A stretch of DNA of 64,000 nt from Adiantum capillus-veneris (lineage: Eukaryota; Streptophyta; Polypodiopsida; Polypodiales; Pteridaceae). Position numbers and translations under genes: made by a program. Shown here in pieces: positions 21,994-35,042 of this stretch. The stretch is from assembly GCA_014529385.2 (NCBI GenBank), contig CM043958.1, positions 150,048,793-150,112,792 on the forward strand, written 5' to 3'. The first letter of the stretch is position 1; each line of letters opens with the position of its first letter. The notes under the pieces are model-generated. The model was not told the origin of the DNA. It worked only from the letters and a program-made list of their open reading frames with translations, and searched no databases.

Positions 21994-23490
21994 GTGTACA
22001 GTCTACTTTTGAGGAGTCACATTGGCAACACACCAATCCTGCAAGGAGTAATCACTATCTATCAAAGAAGAGCATCTTGCTTCCAAATCCATTGCCTCAA
22101 ATTTGTATTTGCATAAAGCAATGCATTATCTCTTGCTCAACAAGATTTTCTTTAGCACAGTTCCATCACAATTTATCTCTAAAATATAGCCTTGTTATAA
22201 ATAAAATCCTGTAATGAGGCCATCAATGAAGCCCCTTCTAACAAAACCTTCCTTACTACCACGAGATCTAGACACAAACACATTTTTGGAAAGAGTTTTG
22301 TCAATGGCCTCAAATTTATTAACCATGATAACAAACAAAGCCATTGTGGCAATATTACTGGCCTAAGCTATCCATGCATCCTTCCTTTGTTGTCAATGAT
22401 TTGAAACTCATAATACAATTTTGGATCTATCTAGAAACCCCTTCAACAAATTTACAACGTGGTCTCAACAAACTCCTACAAACATGCCCACCAGTTTATC
22501 ATTATTCAAATTGTTTCAAAGACTATTACCGGCATAGCACTACCTTGATCCTCACTTGTTGCACTTAAAATTGAATGCCAGTTTGATGTTTGAATCCAAA
22601 AAAAAATCTCGATTGAGGCTCAAACTTAAGGTCAAGCGGTATATAATCACGTTGCCATCAAAATCTATCTTAATTTATGAAAACAGTACCTTCCATGCAT
22701 CATCGTAGTCCCTTTGGAGAGGTTAACAAATGAGTGGAGGTTTACGATAACGTTGTCAACCTCTTGGATGGGTTGACATCAAGTGGAGGTTTACTATAAA
22801 TTTTGTTTGCAATGCATTGAGAGTGAGATTGGGCAATTGATCAAGGAATGGATTCTTTTGAATTGGTTTTGCAATAGATATGTTAGCATCCTCAAAAATA
22901 TCTCGTGTGTTCTTTGAGGGTAACTGAATCCAATCTTTGATCTTCTAAATCTATATTTCCATCATAAAAGAGAAGCTACCTTTGAATTTTGACTTTTTTG
23001 CAAGCGCTTTGTAGCACTAATGGAGTGTTGACCAGAGATGATCCAGTAATGATTTTTTTCAAGCTCATCTTTGGACACATTTGCCAGAGGTCTTTTAAAA
23101 TTTATTTTAATGAGCATCAATATAGCCAATATCTCATTTTTCTTTGTGTCCTTTTTAGCCTCTTTTTGATGTGTTTGTGACACATGCGGTTGCTCAATAT
23201 TTGCTCTATAGCAAGTGGTTCACTAGCACATGGACAAGAAGCTAAGGGTCTTGAATCAAGTGAAGCAAGTGCTTGCCAATCAATCTAGATCACATCCCCA
23301 TAGCCATATGTGTGGTGTGGCACTTGAATATCAAGAATGATGCAAGTAAAATCTCCTAAATCTCTTTTTGGTGTGTTTGTGACTCATGCGGTTCCTCAAT
23401 GTTTACTCTATACCAAGTGTTTCACTAGCACACAAGCAAGATGTTAAGCGACTTGAATTTAGGTTTGAGACTCTTTACTAATATGCAAGT
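21994..23490. other. Non-coding with small direct duplications
   Basis: No gene recognised. A roughly 100-bp segment at about 23158-23260 ('tttgatgtgtttgtgacaca', 'atgcggttgctcaat', 'ttcactagcaca') recurs at about 23366-23460. A shorter pair, 'agtggaggttta', lies at about 22733 and 22783. One 'ctcgattgaggctcaaactta' motif at 22608 links this stretch with the repeats at 9-16 kb. Confidence 0.5.
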
Positions 23491-23499
23491 TCTTACCAT

Positions 23500-25130
23500 C
23501 TAGGTGGATTGTTTATACAAGCACTTCAAACTAGGTCATATGCTATGCAGCCACTCATGCCTAAGAACTACATCAGCTCTTGGCACGTCAATTTGAAAGT
23601 TCAAGTTCATTGGATGAACTTGAACTTCTAGTAGCACATCCTTAACCATAGCATCCCAAACATTTGAGTCTTTCCCATTCATAATGGATATTGTGTAATG
23701 ATGTGTACTCTTCAAGTATAAGTGAGAAAATTAGAAGTTTTCCCATCGGCAATAAGTCTATGCATTTTGTACCCATGAATATACCCATGAAGGTGGACTA
23801 AATCATGTGGACCCATTGGCTGTTTCCACATGGAAGCTATAACCAAGCAATCATGTGCTTCTATGGAGTAGGAGACTTCCACCTAGAAGATGGATTTAAC
23901 TATAGTAACTAAAAAGTGTGAACTGCCTTTTTCTTACTTGTAATTTCCTCTTTGTCCTCTCCCTTGTCCTTTTCTTAATCTACATTTTGTTCAAAGGGGC
24001 TTGCTTGGTATGCTTGCTGGAGAGACACTTGAAGCACATATTATCCTTCTTTGCCTTAGAAAAATATAGTGTAGGCAAAGAAACTCAAGGGCCCCTTGAC
24101 TTATTTGTAGCTTCTTGATCATGAGAATCTAGATGATTTGTGTTTATGCTTGTGGTTTTTGAGAGAAGAAGTGCCAGTATTTTCTACAAGTCTCCAAGCT
24201 CATAGCCCTTTCTCATTCATACCATATGCTTCATAAATTGCATCTTCCAAAGTTTTAAAATGCAAGTGAGTGTGGGTACAATCCTTGTAGAACTGCTCAC
24301 ACTTTATGAAATTCATTGAGGTTATCAATCTTGAGGATCATTTCTTGATAGAAAGAAATATAGTTGGTTAGAGATTATGTATACATGAAGCTTTCATCCC
24401 AAGCTTGCTAGTTTATGTCATCTTCATTGTGGTGGGAAGAAACTTTTAGAATATAACTTGAACTCGCTGCCAAATCGTAGGTTCTTTATGTCTCCAATGA
24501 CATCCATCACTTATAGGCCTTGCCTTCAAGTGATAAAATCATTTTAAAAGAGAGAAATATGTTTAGAGTTGCACGTAGATGATGGGCATCGGTCCATGTG
24601 GGAAAAAAGGTATTCATCACATATTTGTTCCTCCTGTTGTCTTCTCCTCTATAAAACAATGACTTTAAGTCCATCGAAGATGAAGCCTTTTGGTCCTTGT
24701 GCCCTGCCAAAAGAGACTCAGATGGTGGTGTTTCACCTTCAGGCCCTTGATTGGGCACAATGGGATTTTGTGATTGATCCTTGGCCATCTGCATCATGAA
24801 GTTGATAACTAGCTTTGTGAGCATAATTAAGTTGGCATTGATGTCCACCAAATTCTTTTCCATTTGATCCATCTGGAAAAGGAGAGCATTAAATTCATAG
24901 ATATCGACAAACTCATGGTTTTCATGCAATCCATTACTTTCCTCAGTTGCACATCCTCCATGGCCGCATGCATCTCCACAAGTGGAGTGGTCTCAAAATC
25001 AAATCTATGACTTGCTAGAAGTAGTTGATTTAATGAAATATTATTGTGCTTGAATTGAAAAAAATCTCTACAAAATTTAACAATTTCAAAATTAATAAAT
25101 TTGATGTGCTTATCATCTGCGGACACCTCT
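23500..25130 (-). pseudogene. Decayed gypsy-type gag/protease remnant
   Basis: Minus strand. Weakly coding frames at 24827-25126 and 24507-24929 read as a gag amino half (WTDAHHLRATLNIFLSFKM, then LSLEGKAYK). A broken zinc knuckle CFKCLSSKHTKQAP follows near 23996-24045 (C-x2-C-x4-H-x4 with the final Cys replaced by Pro). Then VVLRHEWLHS near 23550-23575 resembles the end of the gypsy protease (family: ..ILG..WL). Order and orientation agree with gag followed by protease. No LTR or RT was seen with it. Old and non-functional; the family is unresolved. Confidence 0.55.
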
Positions 25131-25594
25131 TGAAGGCCCTTTCCATCTATCTCTCAACGAGTTTCAAAATTGGGCTTATTTTCGTTTGAAGTCCTTTGGT
25201 GTATGTGAATATGCCCCATTTGGAGGGGATGTTAAAAAAATGCTTTAAATTTATCCCTAAAGGGGGTGCCCAATATGAAAAGATCTTGAAAAACTAAGCT
25301 ATGGCATGGAACTTTGATCATGGCAACACAAGAGAGAAATAAGGGGCTTGTAAGTGAGAGCTTGTTGCCCAATTTCCAACACAATAAAAATGATCAAATT
25401 GCCAAGGTGCCCCATTTTGGAGCCACTCCCACTACATTTAATTCCATCAACATTCTTTCTCCCTTGTGTGTAAGGGCTCCTTCACACCCACCTTGAATGT
25501 ACATGCAAAGCCATGCAAAAGCCACATCTCCTATCATCCTTTCTCTAGTACCATTGAAAGACAAAGAGGCCTTCTTGGATGACAATTGACACTC

Positions 25595-25949
25595 CTCCTA
25601 GCCAACCCCTCCCTAGTTCTAGATCCCCAGGGATAGGGAGAACCCTTGTGCATTGTCTATGTGTGGTCATGCCCACTTATCTGTGCTTAGGACCTTAGAA
25701 CCTTTGTCCTCACACAAAGCATCCTTGAACAACAATCAAGTGAAGGTACACAAACTAAGGTAGTAGCACAACTCCTAGCCAACCCCTCCCTAGTTCTAGA
25801 TCCCCAAGGCTAGGGAGAACCCTAGTGCATTTTCTATGTGTGGTCATGCCCACTTGTCTGTGCTTAGGACCTTAGAACCTTTGTCCTCACACAAAGCATC
25901 CCTTGAACAACAATCAAGTGAAGATACACAAAGTAAGGTAGTAGCACAA
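25595..25949. repeat. 177-bp tandem duplication (two copies)
   Basis: Copy 1 starts 'ctcctagccaacccctccct' at 25595 and copy 2 at 25772; the next start at 25950 is only a few bases long before it diverges. Copies differ at a handful of positions. Confidence 0.88.
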
Positions 25950-26156
25950 CTCCTAGCTAAATATGAACAAGATTTGATTATCACATCTCTCCATGACAAG
26001 TATGTGTACTATGTAGGTGAATGAGCAAAACTTGGGATGTTTCATAATAGAACTTTGGTCCCAACACTGAGAAAGAGCAAGGCTCGTGTCAAAAAATAAC
26101 TCCACAAACTTACAATGGATAAAGATGAAGAATAGCTAGCATATAGAAAAGGAGGC

Positions 26157-26165
<9 letters not shown>

Positions 26166-26219
<54 letters not shown>
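26166..26219. repeat. (GA)27 microsatellite
   Basis: Uninterrupted GA repeat about 55 bp before the old gypsy 5' LTR. Confidence 0.95.
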
Positions 26220-26222
<3 letters not shown>

Positions 26223-26274
26223 GCACATCTTAAACAACTATATTTAGATAAACACCACTTATATATATACCTAG

Positions 26275-27867
26275 TATCATAAAATCTAATATCTAACCAA
26301 CCCAAATTATTTTCTCATATTAAAATGATCATTTAATATGGGAGAATAAACCGGAACAAGGGTTAGGATATAGACATGTGCTTATAGACCTATCTCAACA
26401 CGGGCCAATGGTAAAGGGGCCCAAATGAGAGATGGTCTGTCAAAGAGCAAGGCTAACCAATGGAGCTTAAATACCTTAGGGTTAGCTTCATTGAAAACCT
26501 CCAAAGGTTAATGTTAAAAACTCCTTTGACCTTAGGTAAGCTAGGGATGAGCTTGAGGTGGGAACCCAGACCAAGATTAAGGTGCTTGTCGTGCTTGATG
26601 ACTAAGGTGCTTGAGGTGCTTGTCGTGCTTGCTGACTCAGGTGCTTGAGGTGCTTGACGTGCTTGCTGACTAAGGTGTTTGAGGTGCTTGTTGTGCTTGC
26701 CGACTAGGGAGCTTGAGGTGCTTGTGGGAACACCACCCAAGCTTGAGGTGCTTTGTCATGCTTGCTGACTAAGGTGCTTGAGGTAAGGTGTGCCAAAAGT
26801 CAATCATTAATCCCTACTAGGAGGGGGAGAGCCCTACAAGAGAGGGGATGATAGAGAACACACGCACACTCACACAAGGCAAGCTTTGTACAAAGAAAGC
26901 AAAAGGGACACTTGTCAATTTCCTCCTCATGTTTCCCTCATGGTGTGCCTAGAGCCTATTGGTTGGCCACCCAAGGGGTCCAATGATAAATTAGTAGATT
27001 TAATTAATTGTTTTTTCATTTATCAAGTCCTCTCTCTCAAAGGGGAAAGGGGACACTTGTCCCAAGACTAGTATGCTTGCTTGGTATGACTCTTGCTTGT
27101 GATTGGCTAGGCCTGAGGGTTCCAATGAGATTCAAGCATGAGCTACAAGGGGGGTCGACCAAAGAAATTAGGGGGCATGCTTTAGGGGTATACTCCCCCC
27201 CCCCCCCCCCACAAACACACACACACACTCATTGTGTATATGTGCAAAGTGCAAGAGCTCCCTCTCCTTCTCCAAGCAAGTAGAGAGGTTGAGCGCCTAC
27301 ACCACCACTCTGGGCTATGGAATGCAAATTCAACCAATAGCCATGCTTCAATGCTTAATCTTGCCATCTTTTCCATCTTCATTACTATGCTATTATGTAT
27401 GCTAGCAAGAAGAATGATGATAAGTGAGGAAATAATTCTTTCTCCTATGAAATGTTTCTTATTACTCTTCCCTACCCTCATTCCCTGGACTGAGGCTTGA
27501 GATAGTTAATTCTTTTTGCAAAGTTTATGTTATACTCATGATACATGAAGCTTTCCATCCGACATTGCATCACTAGGTCACAAGGAACACAAAGATTGTA
27601 TTGCAACAAGTCTCTCTTGATGGGAGAAACTATAATACAAATGCCTATTGGAGGGGGGACTGGCTCCACATAAATCTAGTCCTCAACTATTGTCATGTTC
27701 TCTAAACTCTCTCTCTTGCAAAAGTATTGTTCATGCCAAGTTAACTAAATGCTATGTTTATGTTGCTACCATCAATTAAGTTCACCCGCTATGCTCACAA
27801 AGTAATTTCATAAAAGTACTTCTCTAATTTTCGCTACTCTCCAAGTTAATATGACATTTCCATTACG
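26275..27867 (+). repeat. 5' LTR of old gypsy copy
   Basis: About 1593 bp. Its first bases TATCATAAAATC and the block 'attttctcatattaaa.tgatcatttaat.tggg' match the young LTR start, and it ends at CATTACG before the primer site. It carries one clear ATTGG...CCAAT pair near 26955-26990 and GACACTTGTC motifs near 26907 and 27051 like those of the young LTR, plus a C run of about 18 near 27197. Degraded TG...CA ends. Confidence 0.82.
26570..26790. repeat. Minisatellite of 'GGTGCTTG' words in old LTR
   Basis: About five to six imperfect units of roughly 36 bp built from 'aaggtgcttgaggtgcttg' and 'tcgtgcttgctgact'. It is an expansion private to this LTR; the young LTR has no such array. Confidence 0.8.
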
Positions 27868-28278
27868 TTGGTATCAAAGAATTTGGTTTCTCTTTTATTT
27901 CTTAAGAAGAGAGGTCCTTAAGTAGCCTATAAATGGTTGATTTTGTTAATTATATTAGGGTAAGTGGGACTGGGATCTATTATCGGTTTTGTTGAGCCCA
28001 CTATGTGGGATATGCACACCTTGGGGGATTTGGACTTAATAATGCGGTCTTTTTAGACTTGCCTATGGCTTTACCATCATTGAGCCATAAGAAGTCCAAA
28101 AGGAGCTAACCCTTGGTAATTTTGCAATATTAGACCCAATCCACTACTCTCTATAATGAACCACTTGGAGCCGTGGGTGTAGATACTTAAGTGCCAATTT
28201 TCAAAGGCTAAGAGGAGTGGCAACTAAGGTTTTGAGTTACCAAAGCATACACTAAGTAAGTACGCAAATTTTGTTAAC

Positions 28279-31200
28279 ATGGCTGACAATAACCAAGAGA
28301 GTAGAATGAACATTGATAGCTTTGATTTTGCACATGAAGGTGCTAATGATGATGCCCCTATGTTTGTCAATTATCTCGTTACTAAGTTGCATCAAGCTAT
28401 GGGCAACCCTGCTTTGCAAGCCAAAGTTACTCAACAACTTCGCGCTTATGGGATTTCCCTTCCTCTCTAAGAGGAGAGAGAGCTTAGGAGGCCTCTTGAA
28501 GGAAGAGACCCCCAAAAGGAGTCTCTCTCCCATACGGGAGGAGGAATCCAAAGAGCAAGAAAGCCATGAAACTTTAAGTTATTCTGAAGGTGTGACTCCA
28601 TGAAGATGGCGGTCTAGACAATCGCCAACTCCTCCCAAGAGGAAAAGATCAACACACAGTCCTTCTCCTCATCACTCCAAAAGAGAAGAGAGGAAACAAA
28701 GGAAGAAAAGTGTAAGAAATAGGTCACCCTCTTCTCCTTCTTCTTCACCTTCCTCCTCTTTTGATGAAAGCTATGGATATTCTCCTAGAGAATACAAGAG
28801 GTAAGGGCATCACAAAACATACCCTACATGGAAAAGGTCACAAAAGCTGAAGAAGTTCAAAGAAGGATGAAAGAGTATCTCTTTTCTCACCTTGATGGCA
28901 CCAATGGTGCCACCGACAAAGTATTGGCCTTCATCCAGCAAGTTGATGCGGCCTTTGGAGACGAGGGCTTCACGGAGTCCTCCAGATATGCCATGTAGCT
29001 ATGCACTTCTAGAAATTGGCTCGTCAATGGTGGGATAGCCTTTGTGGCAATGACAAAGCCCCAAAGACATGGAAAACTCTAGGTTACTCTACAAGTTTCC
29101 ATCATGAAGCAATTCCTTGCAAGCGATGCAAAGGACAAAGTGCTCACCGAATGGTGCAGTTTGAAGCTTCTCTCTCATGAATCTATGCACAAATATGTAG
29201 ACAAGTTTTGGGATTTACATCTCAAGTCTATTGCCTTCCAAAAGATAGACTTTGCCGAGCAAAAGCAACACTTCTTTGTGGGATTACCTGAAGAGATGGC
29301 CGAATATGTCAACTCTCATCCGCTTGGTGCTATCACCGAAGTAATCCATCATACCATGGTTGCTTCGCACATCAATTTCCAACAAGGGGCTAGAGGGAAT
29401 GTCAAGCCCATGGAAAACAAAGACAAAAATGATGCAAAGGGGAAAACCAATGCCCAAAATGCGTCCCAAGGCGCTTCCAACAACAACAACAATAACAATC
29501 GGTCCAAGGAGAAGGGAGTTTACAAAATAAAAACAAACTCTCTCTTGAAGAGCTTGAAGCTTTTTGCAAGGACCGTAAGTGTTTTAAGTGTGGGGATCAA
29601 GGACATGGCTATCGTTCTTGCCCCAAGAAAAATACTCGCAATGAGACTCCTAGGGCTTCCACTATCGAAGCTCCAAAAGAGGATGCTCATTGCAAAGGAT
29701 CATCTCTCTCCTATGCTTGGGGAAAGGTAAGGGAGCATGATGCCTTCATCTTGTTTGACCCTGGCTCTACTCACAACTTCATATCAATGGAGTTGGCCAC
29801 CAAGTTGGGCATTCAAGCTTTTGAGATGGGAGATATTGTAACGACTGACACAACTTTCAGGGGACAACAAGCCTCTGTTACTCCCTTGATTGGGAAGTTG
29901 AGACTTCATGTCCAAAGTTATGTCGACAAAGAATAATTTTTCATCTCTCCTTTCCAACATGAGGATGCTATCCTAGGGGCTCCATGGTCTAATCGCATGG
30001 CTGCCAACATGAAGTTCCCTGAAAGGAGAACCTACTTCACTACAGGGAAAAGAACATGTATATAGATGCTAGTGAGTGTGGTCATACTATACCACTTGTA
30101 AATCCTCCTACTTTTGATGAATCAATGAAGAGCCCAGTTTCTCCATACATGATTTTTGTCAAAGAGTCCCTAAAAGATCCTAATGTTTCATCAAATGTAA
30201 ATGGTAAGAATCAAGAAGAGTTAGACTTGTCTAATTTTCCAAGATGTGTTCATTGATGATATCCCTATGGACTTACCTCCAAAATGAGGGGATGATGACC
30301 ATCACATTGAGCTCCTTCCAAGGAAGCTCATTGTACAACAAACCTCCCTATCGAGTTTCTCAAGCTCAACAAGATTAGATCATGAGGCAAGTACAAGAAT
30401 CGATTGACAAAGGGATGGTGAGGCCTAGATCCTCTCCCTTTTGTTCTCCAATCCTTTTAGTGCAAAAGAAAGATGGTACATACCGCATGTGTGTGGACTA
30501 TTGAGCACTAAACCATATCACTATCAAAAACAAATTTCCTGTGCCTTGAGTGGAAGATCTGTTTGATAAGCTACAAGGCTCTACATACTTCAGTAGGATT
30601 GAATTTAAAAGTGGCTATCATAAAATAAGGAAGGATAGTGGATGAAGATATTCTAAAGACCGTGTTTCGTACAACATTTGGCCTTTATGAATATCTAGTC
30701 ATGCCTTTTGGCTTGACTAATGCACCGGCCACGTTCAATCGTCGAATGGAGAAAATCTTTAGACCCTACTGCAAATTCATTGGAATGATATCATCATCTA
30801 CTCCAAGTCTTTGGAGGAATATAAGCAACATTTCCAAGTGATTTTTCATGCATTGAGGGAGAACAGGTTTTTTCTCAACCAAAAGAAAAGCAATTTCTTC
30901 CTTCAAGAGATTCAATACCTAGGTCATATTATCTCTCAAGATGGTATCCATATGGATCCATCAAAGTTAGAGGTAATAAAAGAATGGCCTAATCCAAGGA
31001 ATCTACATGAGCTAAGAAGCTTTATTGGTATGTGTGCATGTTATACACGCTTCATAGAAAAATTTTCTCAAATAGCAGGACCATTACATGACTTAACTAA
31101 GACAAGTATTTATGGACTGCTAAGGAGCAAAATTCTTTTGACAAGCTAAAAAAGAAGCTTACCTCCCAACCAGTCCTCATGCTTCCGGATCTCTCAAAGC

Positions 31201-32490
31201 CATTTAAGGTCTAATGGGATGCTTGCACGGTGATTGCCTTGGAGCAATCTTGCTTCAAGAAGAGCATGCCATAGAATATGAGATCCGAAGGCTCAATACG
31301 TATGAAGGAGTCTTGGGAATTTATGAGAAAGATATTTTAGCTGTTCTACATGCCCTAGACACATGGAAGCACTACTTATTGGGGACTCCATTCATTCTAC
31401 AAATAGACCACCAAAGTCTCAAGTACTTCATGACGCAAACCAAACTTTCCGACAAACAAATGAGGTGAGCAAATTTTATTTTGCAATTAAATTTCCATAT
31501 TGCTCACATTGTTGGTAAGCACAATCAAGTGGCCGATGCACTTTCACAATGACCAAAACTTAATCCAGTGTCTATAGCTACCCGCAATGATCTATCTTCT
31601 ATGATAAATGAATATACCATTGACCCTGACTTTAGAGACATGGTGTCAGCCCTTGCTTTGGGGAAGAAAGAGGAACCATTCACCTCGCAGGATGGTTATC
31701 TTCTCCATGGAAATAGGCTATGTGTTACCCATTTCCTTTGTGATAAAGTTATGTATGAATCCCATGCTGCTCCCTGTGCGGGGCATAGAGGCATTCAACC
31801 TACTCTTCAAGGAGTAGAGACGTATTTCTATTGGCCTACCATGAAAGTGGACGTACAAGAGTATGTTTCAAAATGTGTAGTATGCCAAAAGACCAAGTAT
31901 GATAGACGAAAGCAACCTGGATTACTCCAGCCATTGCCTATCCCAAATTTACCATGGGAGAGTACATCCATGGATTTCATGTTTGGATTACCCAAGTCTA
32001 TCCATGGGCATACGGGAATATGGACAATAGTTGATAGGTCTAGCAAGCAAGCACACTTTCTCCCTGTCAGAAAGACTATTAAGGCACACCAAATGGAACC
32101 TCTCTTCATATCACAGATTTTAAAACACCTTGGATAACCAATATCCATCGTGTTAGATAGAGATCCTAGAATGACCAATAATTTTTGGAAAGGTCTCTTT
32201 GAAAATCTACAAGATTGAATTTTTCTTTGGCCTATCACCCACAAACGGATGGCCAAAGTGAGATAGCCAATTACAGAAGTAGATCAATGCTCACAATGGG
32301 AAAAGTACTTACCTCTTGTAGAGTATGCCTACAATAATACTGTACATACTTCTACGGGAAAAGTACCTTTTGAAGTAATTGAGGGAAGACCTAAAAGTCC
32401 CTTGCTACTTAAAGTACATGCGAAGATCGTCGATGCCAATGAGTATAGCCATGACCTAGAAGAATCTTTTCAAAAGATTAAGGAGTAAGC
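28279..32490 (+). pseudogene. Broken gag-pol polyprotein of old gypsy copy
   Basis: Paralogue of the intact protein at 54750-59699. Starts at MADNNQESRMNIDSFDFAHE. Gag continues in pieces (29104-29730) with a frame-shifted zinc knuckle near 29583. Protease FDPGSTHNFIS lies near 29755. RT reads YRMCVDY then TGA (30504) where Arg stands in the young copy; the RT catalytic FDD motif is removed by a deletion of about 10 bp near 30782. RNase H is at 31214-31468 and integrase at 31568-32137 (CVVCQKTK, SMDFMFGLPKS). The integrase core and C-terminus are truncated, and about 0.5 kb is deleted at 32483. Many stops and frameshifts; certainly inactive. Confidence 0.92.
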
Positions 32491-32662
32491 AAATGTACAA
32501 ATTTGTTTTAAAATGACCAATGTTTTTGTCTTATAAGACTAGTTCTCTTTTTATTTTGCACAAAGTTTAATAGTATGCATGCTTAGAATCATGTTTGTGA
32601 TGACGGTGACGTCTCTCAAACACCAAGTAGAATTTGTCACTCTACTTGGGAGAATGAAATGG

Positions 32663-35042
32663 TCTTTAAAATGACCAATGGTATTTGTCTTCGTATCCTC
32701 CCATTAAACAAGTGCTTCTTTCCTCCTTTTGTTGTGCAGTCAAGCTTTATTGAAGAGAAACAAGTGCAATGTAAAAACACTAATGTGAAAGAGCTGCTAA
32801 TGCACATGCTAATGATGTTGTTGAAAATTTTCCCTTCCCTTGAAGTGAACCTTTGAATTTCCCCATGGTGCCTTGGAGTGGTCTCTGCACTTGGAGACTC
32901 TCCAAGGCCAGTGTCTTGACTCTGTACAATAGCACAATGACATTATCCTCCTTAATGATGGATGAAGTGGCATAATTGTGCTTGGCTACAATATTTTCAA
33001 TTTTAATGTGTTCTTTAAAATTTTCCTTCAATGTGAAGTACCTCTTCATGTAGGTGAAGTCACTCTTCACACAAAAGAATTGTCTTCTTTGATTTTCTCG
33101 GGGAAGCCTTTGAAGCTCGAAATCGTCTTTGAAGTTTTCCTTTTGAAGGTGCCAAGAAATCTGACTTCAAGAAGACTATGAGCACTCCCCCTTAACAAAG
33201 AGTGATGCGAAAAAAATGCTTGCCTACATTTGAGGATATGATTTGATACTCCACCTTGAGGCCTTGAAACTTTGAAAGTGCCTTTAGCCTTGGAGGCCCT
33301 GTTTGGGATGCTTGGTAGCCTACTTGAATGTCCTTTTGTAAACAAGCCTGAGTCTTTGAAGTCTTGATGCAGTAGACTCGCAGGAAGCATCTCTAGTGGA
33401 GCGAGGCTTGGGGATTATGCAATGCAATAGGTGGGTCGTGGGATGGGGGGCTTAGGGGAGCCAGTGTTAAGGCTGCGGGAACTCCTACCTATGGAGCCGA
33501 TCGCACAAAAAGGTTGGATTTATGATGCTTTGCATCTGTCTAGTGGGCAAGGGAAGGCGTACATGGAAGCGCAATGTGCAAAGGCCCTCTTGTGGACCCA
33601 AATCTCCAATCAACTGGATTTAACCACTTAAGCTACATGCACCCAACTTCCCACAAGCCAAAATTAGCTCGGTGGGGTTTGAGCCCAAGTGCACGAGCTT
33701 GATGCCCTTATTGGTAAGGTAGCCACAAGCCCTCAAGGCTTTCCACGTGAAGGGTTCCAAAAATAGAGAATATTATCCTCGTCTTCAGAGAGTATGCAAA
33801 GTAGCCACATACAAAAAACTCACACAGACCTAATTTTAGCAAGCTTGGGGATGAGGCTTGGAGCAGTTCCTCGGCTTAGAATTCAAAGCTTGGAGGCGCT
33901 TGATGCCCTATTATTGAGTAAGGTAGCCACAACCCCTCAAGGATTTCCACGTGAAGGGTTCCAAAAATAGAGAATATTATCCTCGTCTTCAGAGAGTATG
34001 CAACGTAGCCACAAACAAAAAACTCACACACACCTGATTTTAGCAAACTTGGGGATGAGGCTTCGAGCGGTTTCTCGGCTTAGAATTCAAAGATTGGAGG
34101 CTCTACGGAAAGCCAGTGAGAAGCACTTCAAAGCATTGTGGATGATGCAAGGAGAAAACAAATTGGATGAGGTTAGTTGAAGATGAAAGTTAGCAAGAAA
34201 TAGACACAAAGCATGTTCTTAATGCAAACACAGAAAGATACTAATCCTCTCCCTAATCAAGCCTACCTAGCCAGGTACGATAGTGGCCTCTTGGGTGCCA
34301 AAGACATGCCCACACATAGCTAGATTAGGGATTAGTTAGTGAGAGATGCAACTAGTTATAAAAATGCCAATGGACAGTCTCAGTAATGAAGAAATGCTAA
34401 TCAATTTAATGCAGATTCTAATCACTAACATGCTAATGCATAACGACAGACCTAGCTAGCATAACCTAGATCTCTGGTACCACTTGATGAGAATTGGATC
34501 GTGCTAGCTAGGATGGATCAAAGAGAAACGTTGTGCACACAAGTGAGTGTGTGTAGGCTTAATTATCACTCTAGAAAATTAGGTTCCAAGATGAATTAAC
34601 TTGGACTCATAAACACGATCTTGAGTAGTTTGCTAACCCCTCACAACCTCACCATAAACAAGAAAGATGTAATGCATGTTAGTGCCTGATCTGTGAGGAC
34701 ATTCAGGGTATTCAGGATATTATATTTTGAAATGTAACTAAGACCTTTAACTTTTGAACCTTAGGGATATGTGGACATTAGTACTTGTAGTTGTGAATGT
34801 GCCTTATGGTATCTAATGGCATGAGACAATTTTGGGATAACTATCGAGGCAGTTCTCTCTCCTGATCTCGTACTGCTGTTTATGCTCTATAATTGGGTGA
34901 TGATGATGAAGATAATCTGATGGCAGTCTCTTTTCCTCTTCATTATGGTGTTCTTTGCTTATTTACTTTGTAGTATTGTGTATGAATACTCAGTTTACTG
35001 TTTCTGATTCCTGTAAACTGCATGTTTCCTACATTGAATACC
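32663..35042. other. Non-coding between two gypsy elements
   Basis: No gene recognised. A roughly 200-bp unit starting 'cttgatgcccttattggtaa' at 33698 is repeated at 33899 to about 34095 with small changes. Near 34470-34500 'ctctggtaccacttgatgag' looks like a decayed minus-strand primer site next to an LTR start, too weak to call. The rest is featureless. Confidence 0.5.
33698..34095. repeat. Two-copy ~200-bp tandem repeat
   Basis: Copies share 'ggtagccacaa.ccctcaagg', 'cacgtgaagggttccaaaaa' and 'cctcgtcttcagagagtatg'. Non-coding. Confidence 0.85.

Larger units (their letters stand above)
25131..26274. other. Non-coding flank of old gypsy copy
   Basis: Apart from the 177-bp tandem duplication and the GA microsatellite listed separately, I see no gene or motif. 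Confidence 0.5.
26275..32662 (+). mobile_element. Old Ty3/gypsy chromovirus copy, 3'-truncated
   Basis: Same family as the young element at 52743-61649: the LTR, leader, polyprotein and post-stop region all align by eye in the same order. It keeps the 5' LTR (26275-27867), a damaged primer site (TGGTATCAAAGA at 27869-27880) and a heavily broken gag-pol. The 3' untranslated text is recognisable to about 32662 ('gtcactctact.ggga.ga.tga'). No 3' LTR follows, so the element lost its right end. About 0.5 kb of the polyprotein C-terminus, including the chromodomain, is deleted near 32483. Confidence 0.88.

Noticed and set aside
34470-34690. Possible minus-strand Copia primer site and LTR ('ctctggtaccacttgatgag')
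   Set aside because: The match to the tRNA-Met primer site is imperfect and no second LTR or coding domain supports it.
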